DNA of 64,000 nt, taken from Propioniciclava soli. GTDB taxonomy: Bacteria; Actinomycetota; Actinomycetes; Propionibacteriales; Propionibacteriaceae. Numbering within the stretch: the first letter of the stretch is position 1; the number at the start of each line of letters is the position of its first letter. Shown here piece after piece: positions 26,770-36,243 of this stretch. Under the pieces are notes generated by a model. That model searched no databases. It had not been told where the DNA came from and saw nothing but the letters and a program-made list of their open reading frames with translations. The translations under genes were made by a program, and so were the position numbers. Where the stretch lies: assembly GCF_014858005.1 (NCBI RefSeq), contig NZ_JACYOT010000006.1:124001-188000 (forward strand), given 5' to 3'.

Positions 26770-27315
26770 TCAGCGGGCGCGCCACTGGGCATCGCTCATC
26801 GCATAGACGAGGTTGTCATCCCATGCCCCGCGGCACCAGTACGACCTTGGTGCCAGGGATTCGACGTGCATGCCCAGCCGCTCCAACAGCTTGGCCGACC
26901 GCACGTTCTGCGGTGACAGTTGGCCCACGAGCCGGTGGCATCCGAGGCGTTCGATGAGGTCGGTGACCACGGCGGACGCCGCCTCGAAGGCGTAGCCACG
27001 GCCTTGGTGCTCGGTTCGGAGCGTGAAGCCGATCTCCGCGACGCCGCCGTGCTCGTCGAGCCCCACGTAGAGGTCTCCGACGAGTTCGCCCTCGTGCTCG
27101 ATCCCGATCTGACGCGGCTCGCCGGGGACGATGTCGGTCCAGGTGGACTGGGCCACGACAAGGCGTTCCACCCGTTCCCGTGTCACCGGCAGCTCCCAGT
27201 CCTGCAGCGCCGACACCTCTGGATCGTTGCGGTAGGCCAGGATCACGTCGATGTCGTCCTCGCGCAGGGGCCGCAGGATGAGACGTTCGGTGCGCAGAGG
27301 GTAGCCCGGACTCAC
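26770..27315 (-). CDS. GNAT-family N-acetyltransferase (RimJ/RimL-like)
   Basis: A 181-residue GNAT of the RimJ/RimL type. It starts with the typical YPLRTERLILRPLREDDID, and EHQGRGYAFEAASAV is the acetyl-CoA loop; LGCHRLVGQLSPQNVRSAKL follows. Aminoglycoside or protein N-terminal acetylation are both possible. GTG 27315 is preferred because a TATAAC lies about nine bases upstream; the open frame continues to 27480 but that extension looks random. It is convergent with the kinase gene, four bases apart. Confidence 0.75.
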   Translation of the reverse strand: MSPGYPLRTERLILRPLREDDIDVILAYRNDPEVSALQDWELPVTRERVERLVVAQSTWTDIVPGEPRQIGIEHEGELVGDLYVGLDEHGGVAEIGFTLRTEHQGRGYAFEAASAVVTDLIERLGCHRLVGQLSPQNVRSAKLLERLGMHVESLAPRSYWCRGAWDDNLVYAMSDAQWRAR

Positions 27316-27690
27316 GTCGGTCAGGTTATAGGCCCAGGGCACGCCGCGCTGTTCGGAGCGGCCACGCCTAGTTCCGAGCGGCCACGCACCGATCCGGTTC
27401 CGCAGGTGCGCACGGGCCAGCACGTCGGAGCCACACCTGGCATCGCGTTGGTGGTGCCCATGACAGGGGTGACCCTGCACCGTGGCCGACCGGCCAAGGC
27501 CTGCGCCCCCTTCGGCCAGGCAACCGCAGAATTCGTTGCCCCACCCCTGGGCAAGGGATTCGATGGTTCTCAGGTGATGCAGAGCTCCCTCTTCCGTGGG
27601 CGCCCCATCATCGCGGCGGTCACCGTGGCCGTCGTCCCGAACAGTCGCTCATGGACAACGGGAAATTCGTGATGGTGCAATCAGACAACT
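27316..27690 (+). other. Intergenic region upstream of the lanthipeptide precursor
   Basis: About 375 bases with no gene I can support. A plus-strand open frame from 27462 to 27672 has no recognisable motif. I looked for a piece of a class III synthetase (kinase or cyclase motif) and saw none. The precursor's promoter is probably in the last 60 bases, but no clear -35/-10 pair stands out. Confidence 0.5.
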
Positions 27691-27708
27691 GAGAGGAGGT
27701 GAATCGGC

Positions 27709-27834
27709 ATGGCCGACATCTTGGACCTGCAGGAGGATGGCGTCGCCACCCCCGAGGAGGAGAAGCGCTCGATGTGCTCCTTCTTCTACTGCACCTCGAA
27801 CCTCAGCTTGGTGCTGTGCCCTTGGCGCGTCTGA
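27709..27834 (+). CDS. SapB/AmfS-family class III lanthipeptide precursor
   Basis: A 41-residue ribosomal peptide. The leader is about MADILDLQEDGVATPEEEKR; ILDLQ (residues 4-8) is the motif class III synthetases (LanKC) need, and TPEE matches the TPKE/TPAE of RamS and AmfS. The core from Ser21 holds S24-x3-C28 and S30-x2-S33-x3-C37, the same two-ring pattern as SapB (SLLLC then SSLSITTC). It ends CPWRV. The start is certain: AGGAGGT lies eight bases upstream. SapB-type peptides are surface-active and aid aerial growth or act as small antibiotics. No LanKC gene is within the window; two FtsX-like permease genes follow. Confidence 0.85.
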   Translation: MADILDLQEDGVATPEEEKRSMCSFFYCTSNLSLVLCPWRV

Positions 27835-27866
27835 ATGGCCCAGACCTGCCTCGCCGTTGAGCCGTT

Positions 27867-27894
27867 CGCCCCGCCCGACTTCTCGGGCGGGGCG
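27867..27894 (+). terminator. Strong hairpin after the lanthipeptide precursor
   Basis: A perfect 12-bp stem (CGCCCCGCCCGA and complement) with a CTTC loop, 32 bases after the precursor stop. It has no T run. It probably ends or attenuates transcription so that precursor mRNA exceeds that of the transporter genes, a common arrangement in lanthipeptide clusters. Confidence 0.6.
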
Positions 27895-28070
27895 ATGTGC
27901 GCGAGGAGCCCCTGTTCACTTCCGGTCAGCGTTGGCGTCGGACCCGTGACTTCGGGGGTCCGCGTTGCTGGACTGTCGAACGGCAACGAACACCCCCGGG
28001 AAGGACACGTCATGGTGAGTCAGCTCCAGAAGCTTCTCTCACGCGCCGATCTGGCTCGGATGCGCCCCTC

Positions 28071-28175
28071 GAGCTGGCGGCCATCGGTCACGTCTCGGCG
28101 CCCAGCGTGACGGTGATGACCCGCCACCCCGCCCTGGCCGCAGTCCACGGCTTGGGCGCCCGCAGGGAGGGTTGA
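28071..28175 (+). pseudogene. Possible relic of an ABC ATPase C-terminus
   Basis: The frame reads ELAAIGHVSAPSVTVMTRHP then ALAAVHGLGARREG-stop. TVMTRHPALAA resembles the VTHDPxxAA H-loop region that ends FtsX-associated ABC ATPases, and the stop sits three bases before the permease start, the place an ATPase stop would have. The Walker and signature motifs are absent. It may instead be a chance frame. If real, the ATPase has been lost by deletion. Confidence 0.3.
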
Positions 28176-28178
28176 GCC

Positions 28179-29588
28179 GTGCACCGAATCCATCTCGCCG
28201 AGTTGCGGGACGCGTCGGCCGCGTGGGCCGGGGTGTCCATCGCGTTCGTCGCCGTCAATGCGGCCCTCGCCATGACCCTCACGATTTTGTACTCGGGCTC
28301 GGTTCGGCTTGCGGCCGGAGAACTGCCGCTGATGGCCGCGACGGCCTACACGATCGTGCAGGGGCTCAACGCCCTGGTCATCCGTTTCGTCGCCGTGCCG
28401 ATCGTCGCCGGTGCCACCAGCTTGGTGGTCGACTCCCGTCGGGGCGCGCTGGCCAGGCTGGCCTTGTCGGGTGCCACGCCCGCCCAGGTGCGCGGAACCG
28501 TCACCTAGCTGGTGGCCGTGTCCCTGGTGAGCGCCGTCGTGGGGGACGCCGTGGGCCTCGCCCTGGTCGCGCCCATGCTGCGCCTGGTGGACTACTCGGC
28601 GCGCGCCGAACCCCTCCACGTCTCGATCGACCCCCTCTATTCGCTGCTCCCGCTCATCGCGGGGAGTCTGCTCTGCGTCTTGGTCGCGGTGATCGGCGGC
28701 GGCAAGCAGGCCCGCCTGGCCAGTGAGATCCCTCCCGTGGAGGCACTCCGCCAGTCCCTGGCGCCGACCCGTTCGGGGCGGCTGACGACTGGGGGCTGGA
28801 TTCGGTTGGTGCTGCTCGCACTGCTGGTTGCCGGTCTGTTCGCCTCCGTGCCGCTGCAGGTCGCCCACCGGTACAAGGAGACCGTCAGCAACCTGCTGAT
28901 CCTGGGCTTCTTCCAGATCGTCATCTGGGGTGCGCTCCTGGCGGTGGTGGCTCCATGGGTCATCCAGCCCCTGACGTCGGCCTGGACGCGGTGGGTGCCG
29001 TCCCGCGCGCCGGTCTGGCTGCTTGCCCGGGCCACCGTCGCCGCGCGGGTCGAACGGCTGTACAAGTCGGTCGTTCCGGTGATGTTCACGATCGGCATCG
29101 CGGTCGCGTCGGTGGGGTTGGGCGCGTCCATGGTGGACACGTTGGCCGCGTCGATGGCCGATGTCCGGCTCGAGGGCTCGAGCTGGGAGTCGCTCGTCAT
29201 GATGTTCGGCGCTCCGCTGTCCATCGCGCTGGCAGGCGGGGTCGGAGCCCTGACAATGATGGGGAGCCAACGGTCGGCCGATCTCGCGCTGGCCGGCGTT
29301 GTGGGGGCCACCCCCGCGCAACGCACCCTCATCCCGCTGCTGGAGGCGGTCATCATCACCGGCAGCGCTGCGCTTCTCTCGCTTGGCATGGTCGTGCCCG
29401 CCTACGCCTTCCAGGCCTGGTCCCTCACGGCCGCCGGCCTCACCTACCGCCTCAACGTCCCGGTCGTGGTCGGTGCGGTGGCGGTTGCGATCTGCCTCGT
29501 CGTCACGATCGCGGCGACCGTACTGCCCACCCTGCGCTCCCAGCGGTCGCCCGAGCCCAGGGTCATCATGCGACTTGTGGCCGCGTGA
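28179..29588 (+). pseudogene. FtsX-like ABC permease interrupted by an amber codon
   Basis: A 470-codon frame similar end to end to the next gene (MHRIHLAELRDASAAWAGVS). TAG at 28506-28508 breaks it after residue 109; the neighbour has Gln (CAG) there, with one residue less in between. Downstream the frame is intact, with the hydrophobic segments and the paired FtsX domain. GTG 28179 has AGGGAGG eight bases upstream. It could be inactive, read through, or a sequencing error. With the next gene it would form a two-permease exporter of MacB/FtsX type, possibly for the lanthipeptide. Confidence 0.7.
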
Positions 29589-29608
29589 CGCCACGAAAGG
29601 AATTCATC

Positions 29609-31009
29609 ATGCATCGCGTGCATCTTGGCGAACTGCGGAACTCGTGGTCCGCCTGGGCGGGCGTCTCGGTCACGTTCGTGACCGTCAATGCCGCCCTCGC
29701 GCTCATCGTCCTCATGGCCTCGACCGGATTCGTTTCCGGGGATGCGGGCGTCGCGATCTATGCCGGCACCCAACTCGTCACCACCGGGTTCCTCATCCTG
29801 CTCGTGTCACTGCCCGTGCTGGCCTCGGCCACCTCGCTGGTCGTCAACGCCCGGCGCGGGGCGCTGGCCCGTCTCGCGCTCGTCGGCGCCACGCCGAGCC
29901 AGGTGCGCTCCACGCTCGTGAGCCAGCTCGTGGCCGTCTCTCTCGCCTCCGCGCTGGTCGGTGACCTCCTCGCCTTCGCCCTCGCCCGCCCGTGGATGGC
30001 GTTGGATGCCTGGGCGGCCCGCAACGAGGGCCTGGCCCTGCCGACGGAGCCCGGCCCGCACTGGGGGCCGGTGCTGGCCGTTAACGTGCTGTGCGCGGGC
30101 GTCGCCGTGCTCGCCGGTGCCCGGCAGGCGTCGTGCGCCAGCAGCATCCCGCCGATCGAAGCGCTCCGGCAGGCGATGGCCCCGATGCGTGACGCCCGGC
30201 TCACCGCGGGCGGCTGGGTTGCCCTCGTCGTGATCGGTCTGGGCGTGACCGGCGCGATCGGCGCCGTCGTCGTCATCTCGGCCCAGGGCAGCGTGTCGGT
30301 CGTGGGGCACCTGATCATGGCCGCCACCACCCTGGTGTTCGTGCTCACCGCCGGGCTGGCGGTGGCCGCGCCGGTGGTGGTGGCCCCGCTGACCCGTGCC
30401 TGGACGGCGCTGGTGCCCTCACGGGCCCCTGCCCGGGTGCTGGCCCGTTCCACCGTCTCCGCCCGGGCCGATCGGCTGTACAAGTCCGTGATCCCGGTCA
30501 TGTTCGCGCTCGCCATCGGCATCGGCGTCACGGCCGTGCTGGATTCCTCACTCGCGTCCATGGTCGCGAGCGGTGGCGGGTTTGCCGAGCTGAGCACGCC
30601 GGCGATCGCTGACCTGGCTGCTCTGTTCGGCCTTCCGCTGGCCATCGCCTTCTCCTCGGGGATCGGCTCGCTCGTCATGATGGGCCGGCAGCGGGACGCC
30701 GAGCTCGCGCTGCTCGGCATCGTCGGCGGCACCCCCGCGCAACGCTCATGGATCCCCGTCTGGGAGGCCGTCATCATCACCGTCAACGCGGCGTTGCTCT
30801 CGCTGATCGTGACCGTGCCGAGCCTGATCTACACGTGGTTCGCGATCACGGCCGCGGGTGCGACCTTCGTCCTGGTGGTGCAGCCCTGGTTGGTGGCCCT
30901 GCTGGTGGGCGGCGGCATCGTCGGGACCGCGCTCACGACGGTGCTGCCGACCCTGCCCGCGCAACGGCTGCCCGAACCCCGCGTGGTGGCGCGGTTGGTG
31001 GGGGAGTGA
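29609..31009 (+). CDS. FtsX-like ABC transporter permease
   Basis: A 466-residue permease with two FtsX-type domains. It has about ten hydrophobic segments, starts MHRVHLGELRNSWSAWAGVS, and has the cytoplasmic loop RRGALARLALVGATPSQVRS and again RQRDAELALLGIVGGTPAQR, the coupling-helix positions of this family. ATG 29609 has GAAAGGA upstream. It is an intact tandem duplicate of the interrupted gene before it. No intact ATPase gene accompanies it, so it would need one from elsewhere. Export of, or immunity to, the nearby lanthipeptide is plausible but unproven. Confidence 0.78.
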   Translation: MHRVHLGELRNSWSAWAGVSVTFVTVNAALALIVLMASTGFVSGDAGVAIYAGTQLVTTGFLILLVSLPVLASATSLVVNARRGALARLALVGATPSQVRSTLVSQLVAVSLASALVGDLLAFALARPWMALDAWAARNEGLALPTEPGPHWGPVLAVNVLCAGVAVLAGARQASCASSIPPIEALRQAMAPMRDARLTAGGWVALVVIGLGVTGAIGAVVVISAQGSVSVVGHLIMAATTLVFVLTAGLAVAAPVVVAPLTRAWTALVPSRAPARVLARSTVSARADRLYKSVIPVMFALAIGIGVTAVLDSSLASMVASGGGFAELSTPAIADLAALFGLPLAIAFSSGIGSLVMMGRQRDAELALLGIVGGTPAQRSWIPVWEAVIITVNAALLSLIVTVPSLIYTWFAITAAGATFVLVVQPWLVALLVGGGIVGTALTTVLPTLPAQRLPEPRVVARLVGE

Positions 31010-31079
31010 TGCTTCGGCGGCGCATGGTTCTCGCCGGGCGCCGCACCACATCGCCTTGACTCGCGCGGGCACGGCGCGC

Positions 31080-31502
31080 TCAGGTGAAGCGCAGGAAGGC
31101 GCGCAGGGAGGCGTCCGGCACGTCGCGAATCTCGGTGAAGCCGCGGGCCTCGTAGAACGCCCGTTGGCCGGGGTCGTCGTCGGTGATCAGCACCTGCTGG
31201 CGGACATCGGCGAACGGCTCGAGGACGGCGGCGAGCAGGGCGGTGCCGACGCCACCGCGCTGGTGGTCGGGTGCGACCAGAATGTCCTGGAGGTACACGA
31301 TCGTCACGCCGTCCCCCACCACCCGGGCCAGGCCGACGAGGTCGTCGCCGACGCGGGCGCACACCACCCGCAGCGACCGTCCCACGGCCGCGTGGAGCCG
31401 GTCGGGATCACGGGTGTACGCCTCCCACCCGACGCTGCGGTAGAGCTTCACCAGTTCGTCACGGCCTGGGATCTCGTGGGTGGTCAGCGTGGGGGTGTTC
31501 AC
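31080..31502 (-). CDS. GNAT-family N-acetyltransferase
   Basis: A 140-residue GNAT. Acetyl-CoA motif APDHQRGGVGTALLAAVLE, beta4 VYLQDILV, and the Tyr region FYEARGFTEI. The start GTG is marked by TAGCGT six bases upstream, making it leaderless. Similar to YitI-type or ribosomal acetyltransferase-like proteins; no substrate can be named. It marks the right border of the accessory island, where the GGACGCC word becomes frequent again. Confidence 0.78.
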   Translation of the reverse strand: MNTPTLTTHEIPGRDELVKLYRSVGWEAYTRDPDRLHAAVGRSLRVVCARVGDDLVGLARVVGDGVTIVYLQDILVAPDHQRGGVGTALLAAVLEPFADVRQQVLITDDDPGQRAFYEARGFTEIRDVPDASLRAFLRFT

Positions 31503-31508
31503 GGTGCG

Positions 31509-31514
31509 ACGCTA
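31509..31514 (-). promoter_or_regulatory. -10 element of the 31080-31502 GNAT gene
   Basis: TAGCGT on the minus strand, six bases before the GTG, predicting a leaderless transcript. Confidence 0.5.
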
Positions 31515-31625
31515 GCCCAGCCCCCGCCTCCGGCCGCGCAACCGCGCCGTCCGAGGTGCCCGGGGGAGAAGAGCCGTGCCACGCGACGGGAGCGTCGCGG
31601 ACTGGGGGGAGCGAGGTGACCGGGG

Positions 31626-31844
31626 TCAGCCGGCCCGGCCGGCGGCGTCGACGCCACCGGTCGGGTCCGTTTGACTCTCCAGCCAGTCACCCGACTCGTT
31701 GATCGTGTCGGCGTAGGAATCGACCACCGTCTCCGTGGGGTCGGGGTCGGCGTCCACCCGTGCCGCGTCGGGGGTGCGCTGCGCGAACTCGGCGTCGCGG
31801 TTCAGGTCGTCGGGGGATCCCGCCTGGTGGGGATGGTCGGTCAC
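31626..31844 (-). CDS. Small acidic hypothetical protein
   Basis: A 72-residue acidic protein starting VTDHPHQAGSPDDLNRDAE and rich in Asp, Thr and Pro, with no membrane segment. GTG 31844 has AGGAGG at a six-base distance, which makes it better than the earlier ATG at 31868. I do not recognise a family. Likely disordered; it could be a stress-related small protein. Confidence 0.55.
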   Translation of the reverse strand: MTDHPHQAGSPDDLNRDAEFAQRTPDAARVDADPDPTETVVDSYADTINESGDWLESQTDPTGGVDAAGRAG

Positions 31845-31928
31845 GATTGCCTCCTGGGGTCGCGTCACTGCGGTGGTCGCATCGTAGGTCGCTCCCGGCC
31901 GTCATGTCGGCGATCGGCGCAGGTGAGT

Positions 31929-31934
31929 TAGGGT
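31929..31934 (+). promoter_or_regulatory. -10 element of the methyltransferase gene (leaderless start)
   Basis: TAGGGT six bases before the ATG at 31941; no ribosome-binding site is present in between. Confidence 0.6.
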
Positions 31935-31940
31935 CCGATC

Positions 31941-32936
31941 ATGCCGGATGCGATCTTCGACCACCCGCGCGTGGCCGCGGTGTACGACGCCCTCGACCCC
32001 GACCGCAGCGACCTCGACGTCTACGCGGCGATGGTCGAGGAGTTCGGCGCGGCCAGCGTCCTCGACATCGGTTGCGGGACGGGAACGCTCGCGACGCTGC
32101 TGGCGGCGCGCGGCGTCCGGGTGAGGGCCGTCGACCCGGCCGGCGCCAGCCTCGACGTCGCCCGCACCAAGCCGCACGCCGACGCCGTGACCTGGGTGCA
32201 CGGCACGGCGCTGGACGCCCTGCCCGTGCAGGTCGACCTGGCGTTCATGACCGCCAACGTCGCCCAGGTGTTCGTGGGTGACGGCGCCTGGCGCGACGCT
32301 CTCACCGCCGTCCGCGCGGCCCTGGTGCCCGGTGGACGCCTCGTGTTCGAGTCCCGCGACCCGGACGTCCGCGCCTGGGAACGGTGGACGCCCGAGCGCA
32401 CCCGCCAGGTCGTCGACGTGCCCGGTGAGGGCCGCGTCGAGGAGTGGATCGAGGTGACCGGGGTCGGCGACCGCACGGTGACGTTCAGCTCACCGACGGT
32501 CTTCCACCGCGACGGCGTCCGCGTGGAATCGACCTCCACCCTCGTCTTCCGCACCCGCGCCGAGCTGACCCGCTCGCTGGAGGAGGTCGGGTTCGTGGTC
32601 GACGAAGTCCGTGACGCCCCGGACCGCCCGGGCGCAGAATTCGTCTTCGTCGCCCGCAAGACCTCCGATGCTGGCGACGCCGACTCCGTGCGCAGGCTGC
32701 GCCGCCGCAGGGACGCCGCCGAGCTGTTCGCCGACCTCGACCCGTGGGGACTCATCGAGGGCGGCGCTCCCCGCGACGAGTACAGCCCCGAGGTGGACGC
32801 CCTGCTCGACCTCGAGCGGCCGGTGACGCCCGACGAGGTGCAGGCCACGTTCACCCGGATGGCCCAACCGGTGGACATGGTGGACGCCTTCGGCCTGGCC
32901 GACGCGTTCAACGCCGTCCTGGCCCGGCACCCCTGA
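31941..32936 (+). CDS. Class I SAM methyltransferase with C-terminal extension
   Basis: A 331-residue protein. The N-terminal 240 residues form a class I methyltransferase: VLDIGCGTGTLATLLAARG (about 40-58) binds S-adenosylmethionine, and VDPAGASLDVAR follows. The last about 70 residues (ELFADLDPWGLIEGGAPRDE and on) are a separate helical segment that resembles the DUF1871 type (DPxG...PxDEY...). I do not know the substrate. ATG 31941 is leaderless by its -10. The linker has an Arg-rich stretch (RRLRRRRDAAE). Confidence 0.75.
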   Translation: MPDAIFDHPRVAAVYDALDPDRSDLDVYAAMVEEFGAASVLDIGCGTGTLATLLAARGVRVRAVDPAGASLDVARTKPHADAVTWVHGTALDALPVQVDLAFMTANVAQVFVGDGAWRDALTAVRAALVPGGRLVFESRDPDVRAWERWTPERTRQVVDVPGEGRVEEWIEVTGVGDRTVTFSSPTVFHRDGVRVESTSTLVFRTRAELTRSLEEVGFVVDEVRDAPDRPGAEFVFVARKTSDAGDADSVRRLRRRRDAAELFADLDPWGLIEGGAPRDEYSPEVDALLDLERPVTPDEVQATFTRMAQPVDMVDAFGLADAFNAVLARHP

Positions 32937-33014
32937 CGGGGCCGCCCACCGAGCGCAGCCAGGTCACTGCGGCGTCCTCCGACTACGGTGGGCGTGAGCC
33001 GTGAAGGAGAGCCC

Positions 33015-34280
<1,266 letters not shown>

Positions 34281-34296
34281 CTCCGGCACCCCCCTC

Positions 34297-34352
34297 GGCA
34301 TTTGGACCCGGGGAAATGGCGCCATGGCGCCATTTCCTCGGGTCCAAATGCC
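34297..34352. repeat. Dispersed palindrome, copy 2 (56 bp, one G-T mismatch)
   Basis: Same family as copy 1; centre between 34324 and 34325. Left arm CCCGGGG against right arm CCTCGGG gives one mismatch, G34311 with T34338, which is a G-U pair in a plus-strand RNA. It sits between convergent genes, 16 bases past the P450 stop and 39 past the oxidoreductase stop. Confidence 0.9.
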
Positions 34353-34391
34353 CATCCAGGGGTCGGCCCCCAGCCCCAGCCTCCAGGGGGC

Positions 34392-35351
34392 TCAGAGGGA
34401 CAGGAGCACCCGGGCCCGTGAGCCGGCGTCCACGCGATCGTGGGCCTCGGCGATCCGCTCCAGCGGGAACGTGACGCGGGGCACGTCCAGCCCCACGGCC
34501 AGGGCCGACAGGTCGCGTGCCGCCTCCGCGCGGGCCTCGGCGCTGAAGTCGTCGCTGCCCAGCAGCCGGATGGTCACGTTCGCGAACAGCAGCGGCCAGA
34601 ACGGCAACCGCGGCTCGGCATCGCGCGTCGCGTAGGCGGCGATGGTGCCGCCGGGGGCGATCACGTCCACCGCCAGGCCGACGTTGTCGCTGAACGCCAC
34701 CTCCACGATCCGGTCGACGCCGTCGGGAGCCAGCTCTCGCACCGCGTCAACCACCCCGTCGCCCAGCACCACGACCTCATCGGCGACGCCCGCGGCGGCG
34801 TCCACGTCGGCGTCCGAGCGCACACTGCCGATCACCCGGGCCCCGTCGCGGCGCGCCAGCAGCGCCGCCAGCCGTCCGACGCCGCCGAGGACGCCGTGCA
34901 CGAGCACCGTCGCCCCGCGCACGGAACCGTCGGCGAACACGCACCGGTGGGCCGTGATGCCGGGGATGCCCAGGCAGGCTCCCACCTCGAGCGGCGCGGC
35001 GTCGGGGAGGTCCACCGCGTGGTCGGTCGGCACGCACACGAATTCTGCCGCCGTCCCGAACGCGCGGTAGGACTGGGCGCCCCACACCCACACGCGGCGC
35101 CCCACCCGGTCAGCAGGGACGCCCTCGCCGACGGCGTCCACCACGCCCGAGCCGTCGGAGTGCGGGATGACGAGGGGGAACGGAAGCCCGCTGCCCTGCC
35201 AGTCGCCCCGCTTCTTGGTGTCACCCGGGTTGATGCCGGAATGGGCGAGGCGGACGCGGACCTCACCCGGGCCGGGGATCGGCTCCGGCTGCTCGCCGAC
35301 GACGAGCACGTCGGCGGCGGGTCCGCCGCGGGTGTACCAGGCTGCGCGCAC
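34392..35351 (-). CDS. Zinc-independent quinone oxidoreductase-like protein
   Basis: A 319-residue NADPH:quinone reductase of the MDR superfamily. GINPGDTKKRG and VLVHGVLGGVGRLAALLA (nucleotide-binding AxxGxxG-like) are visible, and no zinc-ligand Cys cluster is present. GTG 35351 follows GAGGAGA. It is the last gene of a leftward run whose upstream member is an NmrA-like gene, 40 bases away. Both act on small redox substrates, and an HxlR regulator lies upstream, so all three may answer quinone or aldehyde stress. Confidence 0.8.
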   Translation of the reverse strand: MRAAWYTRGGPAADVLVVGEQPEPIPGPGEVRVRLAHSGINPGDTKKRGDWQGSGLPFPLVIPHSDGSGVVDAVGEGVPADRVGRRVWVWGAQSYRAFGTAAEFVCVPTDHAVDLPDAAPLEVGACLGIPGITAHRCVFADGSVRGATVLVHGVLGGVGRLAALLARRDGARVIGSVRSDADVDAAAGVADEVVVLGDGVVDAVRELAPDGVDRIVEVAFSDNVGLAVDVIAPGGTIAAYATRDAEPRLPFWPLLFANVTIRLLGSDDFSAEARAEAARDLSALAVGLDVPRVTFPLERIAEAHDRVDAGSRARVLLSL

Positions 35352-35391
35352 GACGTTCTCCTCGGGGTCGGTTTCTCGGGGGGCGGGTGGG

Positions 35392-36243
35392 TCAGGACGC
35401 CAGGGTTCGGGCGAACTCCGCCACGGACTTCGCGGGACGCCCGAGCAGCGCGGGGACGTCGCCGGTGACCTCGGCGAGCGCCCCGGAGGCGACGGCGGTG
35501 TAGGTCGACACCCAGGCGTCGTACTGCCAGTCGGGTTCACCCGGCCACTGCGCGCGGCGGGAGGCGTGGGCGTCCTCGACCGTCTCGTTCTCGAACCGGT
35601 AGGGTCGCCCGGTCGCCGCGCCCAGCTCGGCCAGCGCGTCCGCGAACGTCAGCGACTCCGGCCCGGTCAAGGTGTACGTGGCGCCGGCGTGATCGGCGGC
35701 GGAGCGCAGCACCGTCGCCGCCACCTCGGCCACGTCGGCTCGGACGACGAAGGCGCACCGGCCCTCACTGGCGGGGCCGCGGACGACGCCGTCGGCGTCG
35801 GCGAAGGCGGGCAGCGCGTCGGCATAGAAGTTGTCGCGCAGGAACGTGAAACCCAATCCGGCGTCGCGGATGGCCGCCTCGGTGTGGAAGTGGTCGCGTC
35901 CCAGGGTGAACACCGCGTCGGGCGCGGCGGCCGCGAACGAGGTGTACACCACGTGCTTCACCCCGGCCTCGGCCGCGGCCCGCACGAACGTGCGGTGCTC
36001 CTCCAACCGGGTGGCCGACTCCCCGGCCGACACCATGAGCACCACGTCGACGCCGGTGAGGGAGTCACGCACCGCGTCGGCGTCCCCAAAGGTGGCCTGC
36101 GCGACGTCCGCGCCCGGCAGGTGCGGCGCTCGCGCGGGCGTCCGCACGACCAGCCGCAGGGGGACGCCGGCGGCGGACAACCGGCGGGCGACGGCGCCGC
36201 CGAGCTGGCCGGTGGCGCCGGTGACGGCAATGGGAACGGTCAT
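35392..36243 (-). CDS. NmrA-like NAD(P)-binding protein
   Basis: A 283-residue atypical SDR. TGATGQLGGAVARRL (residues 8-22) is the dinucleotide motif GxxGxxG. It lacks a YxxxK pair, as NmrA/QorB-like sensors or quinone reductases do. ATG 36243 has AGGAGA upstream and overlaps the HxlR stop (ATGA). In QorR/QorB systems an HxlR-type regulator controls such a gene, and this adjacency fits that pattern. Confidence 0.8.
   Translation of the reverse strand: MTVPIAVTGATGQLGGAVARRLSAAGVPLRLVVRTPARAPHLPGADVAQATFGDADAVRDSLTGVDVVLMVSAGESATRLEEHRTFVRAAAEAGVKHVVYTSFAAAAPDAVFTLGRDHFHTEAAIRDAGLGFTFLRDNFYADALPAFADADGVVRGPASEGRCAFVVRADVAEVAATVLRSAADHAGATYTLTGPESLTFADALAELGAATGRPYRFENETVEDAHASRRAQWPGEPDWQYDAWVSTYTAVASGALAEVTGDVPALLGRPAKSVAEFARTLAS

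Noticed and set aside
27835-28110. A 91-codon frame starting at the base after the precursor stop
   Set aside because: It crosses the strong hairpin, has no ribosome-binding site beyond the end of the precursor gene and shows no motif.
27897-28175. A full 92-codon gene ending just before the permease
   Set aside because: Only the last 35 codons resemble an ATPase C-terminus; the rest is out of character. It is kept only as a possible relic.
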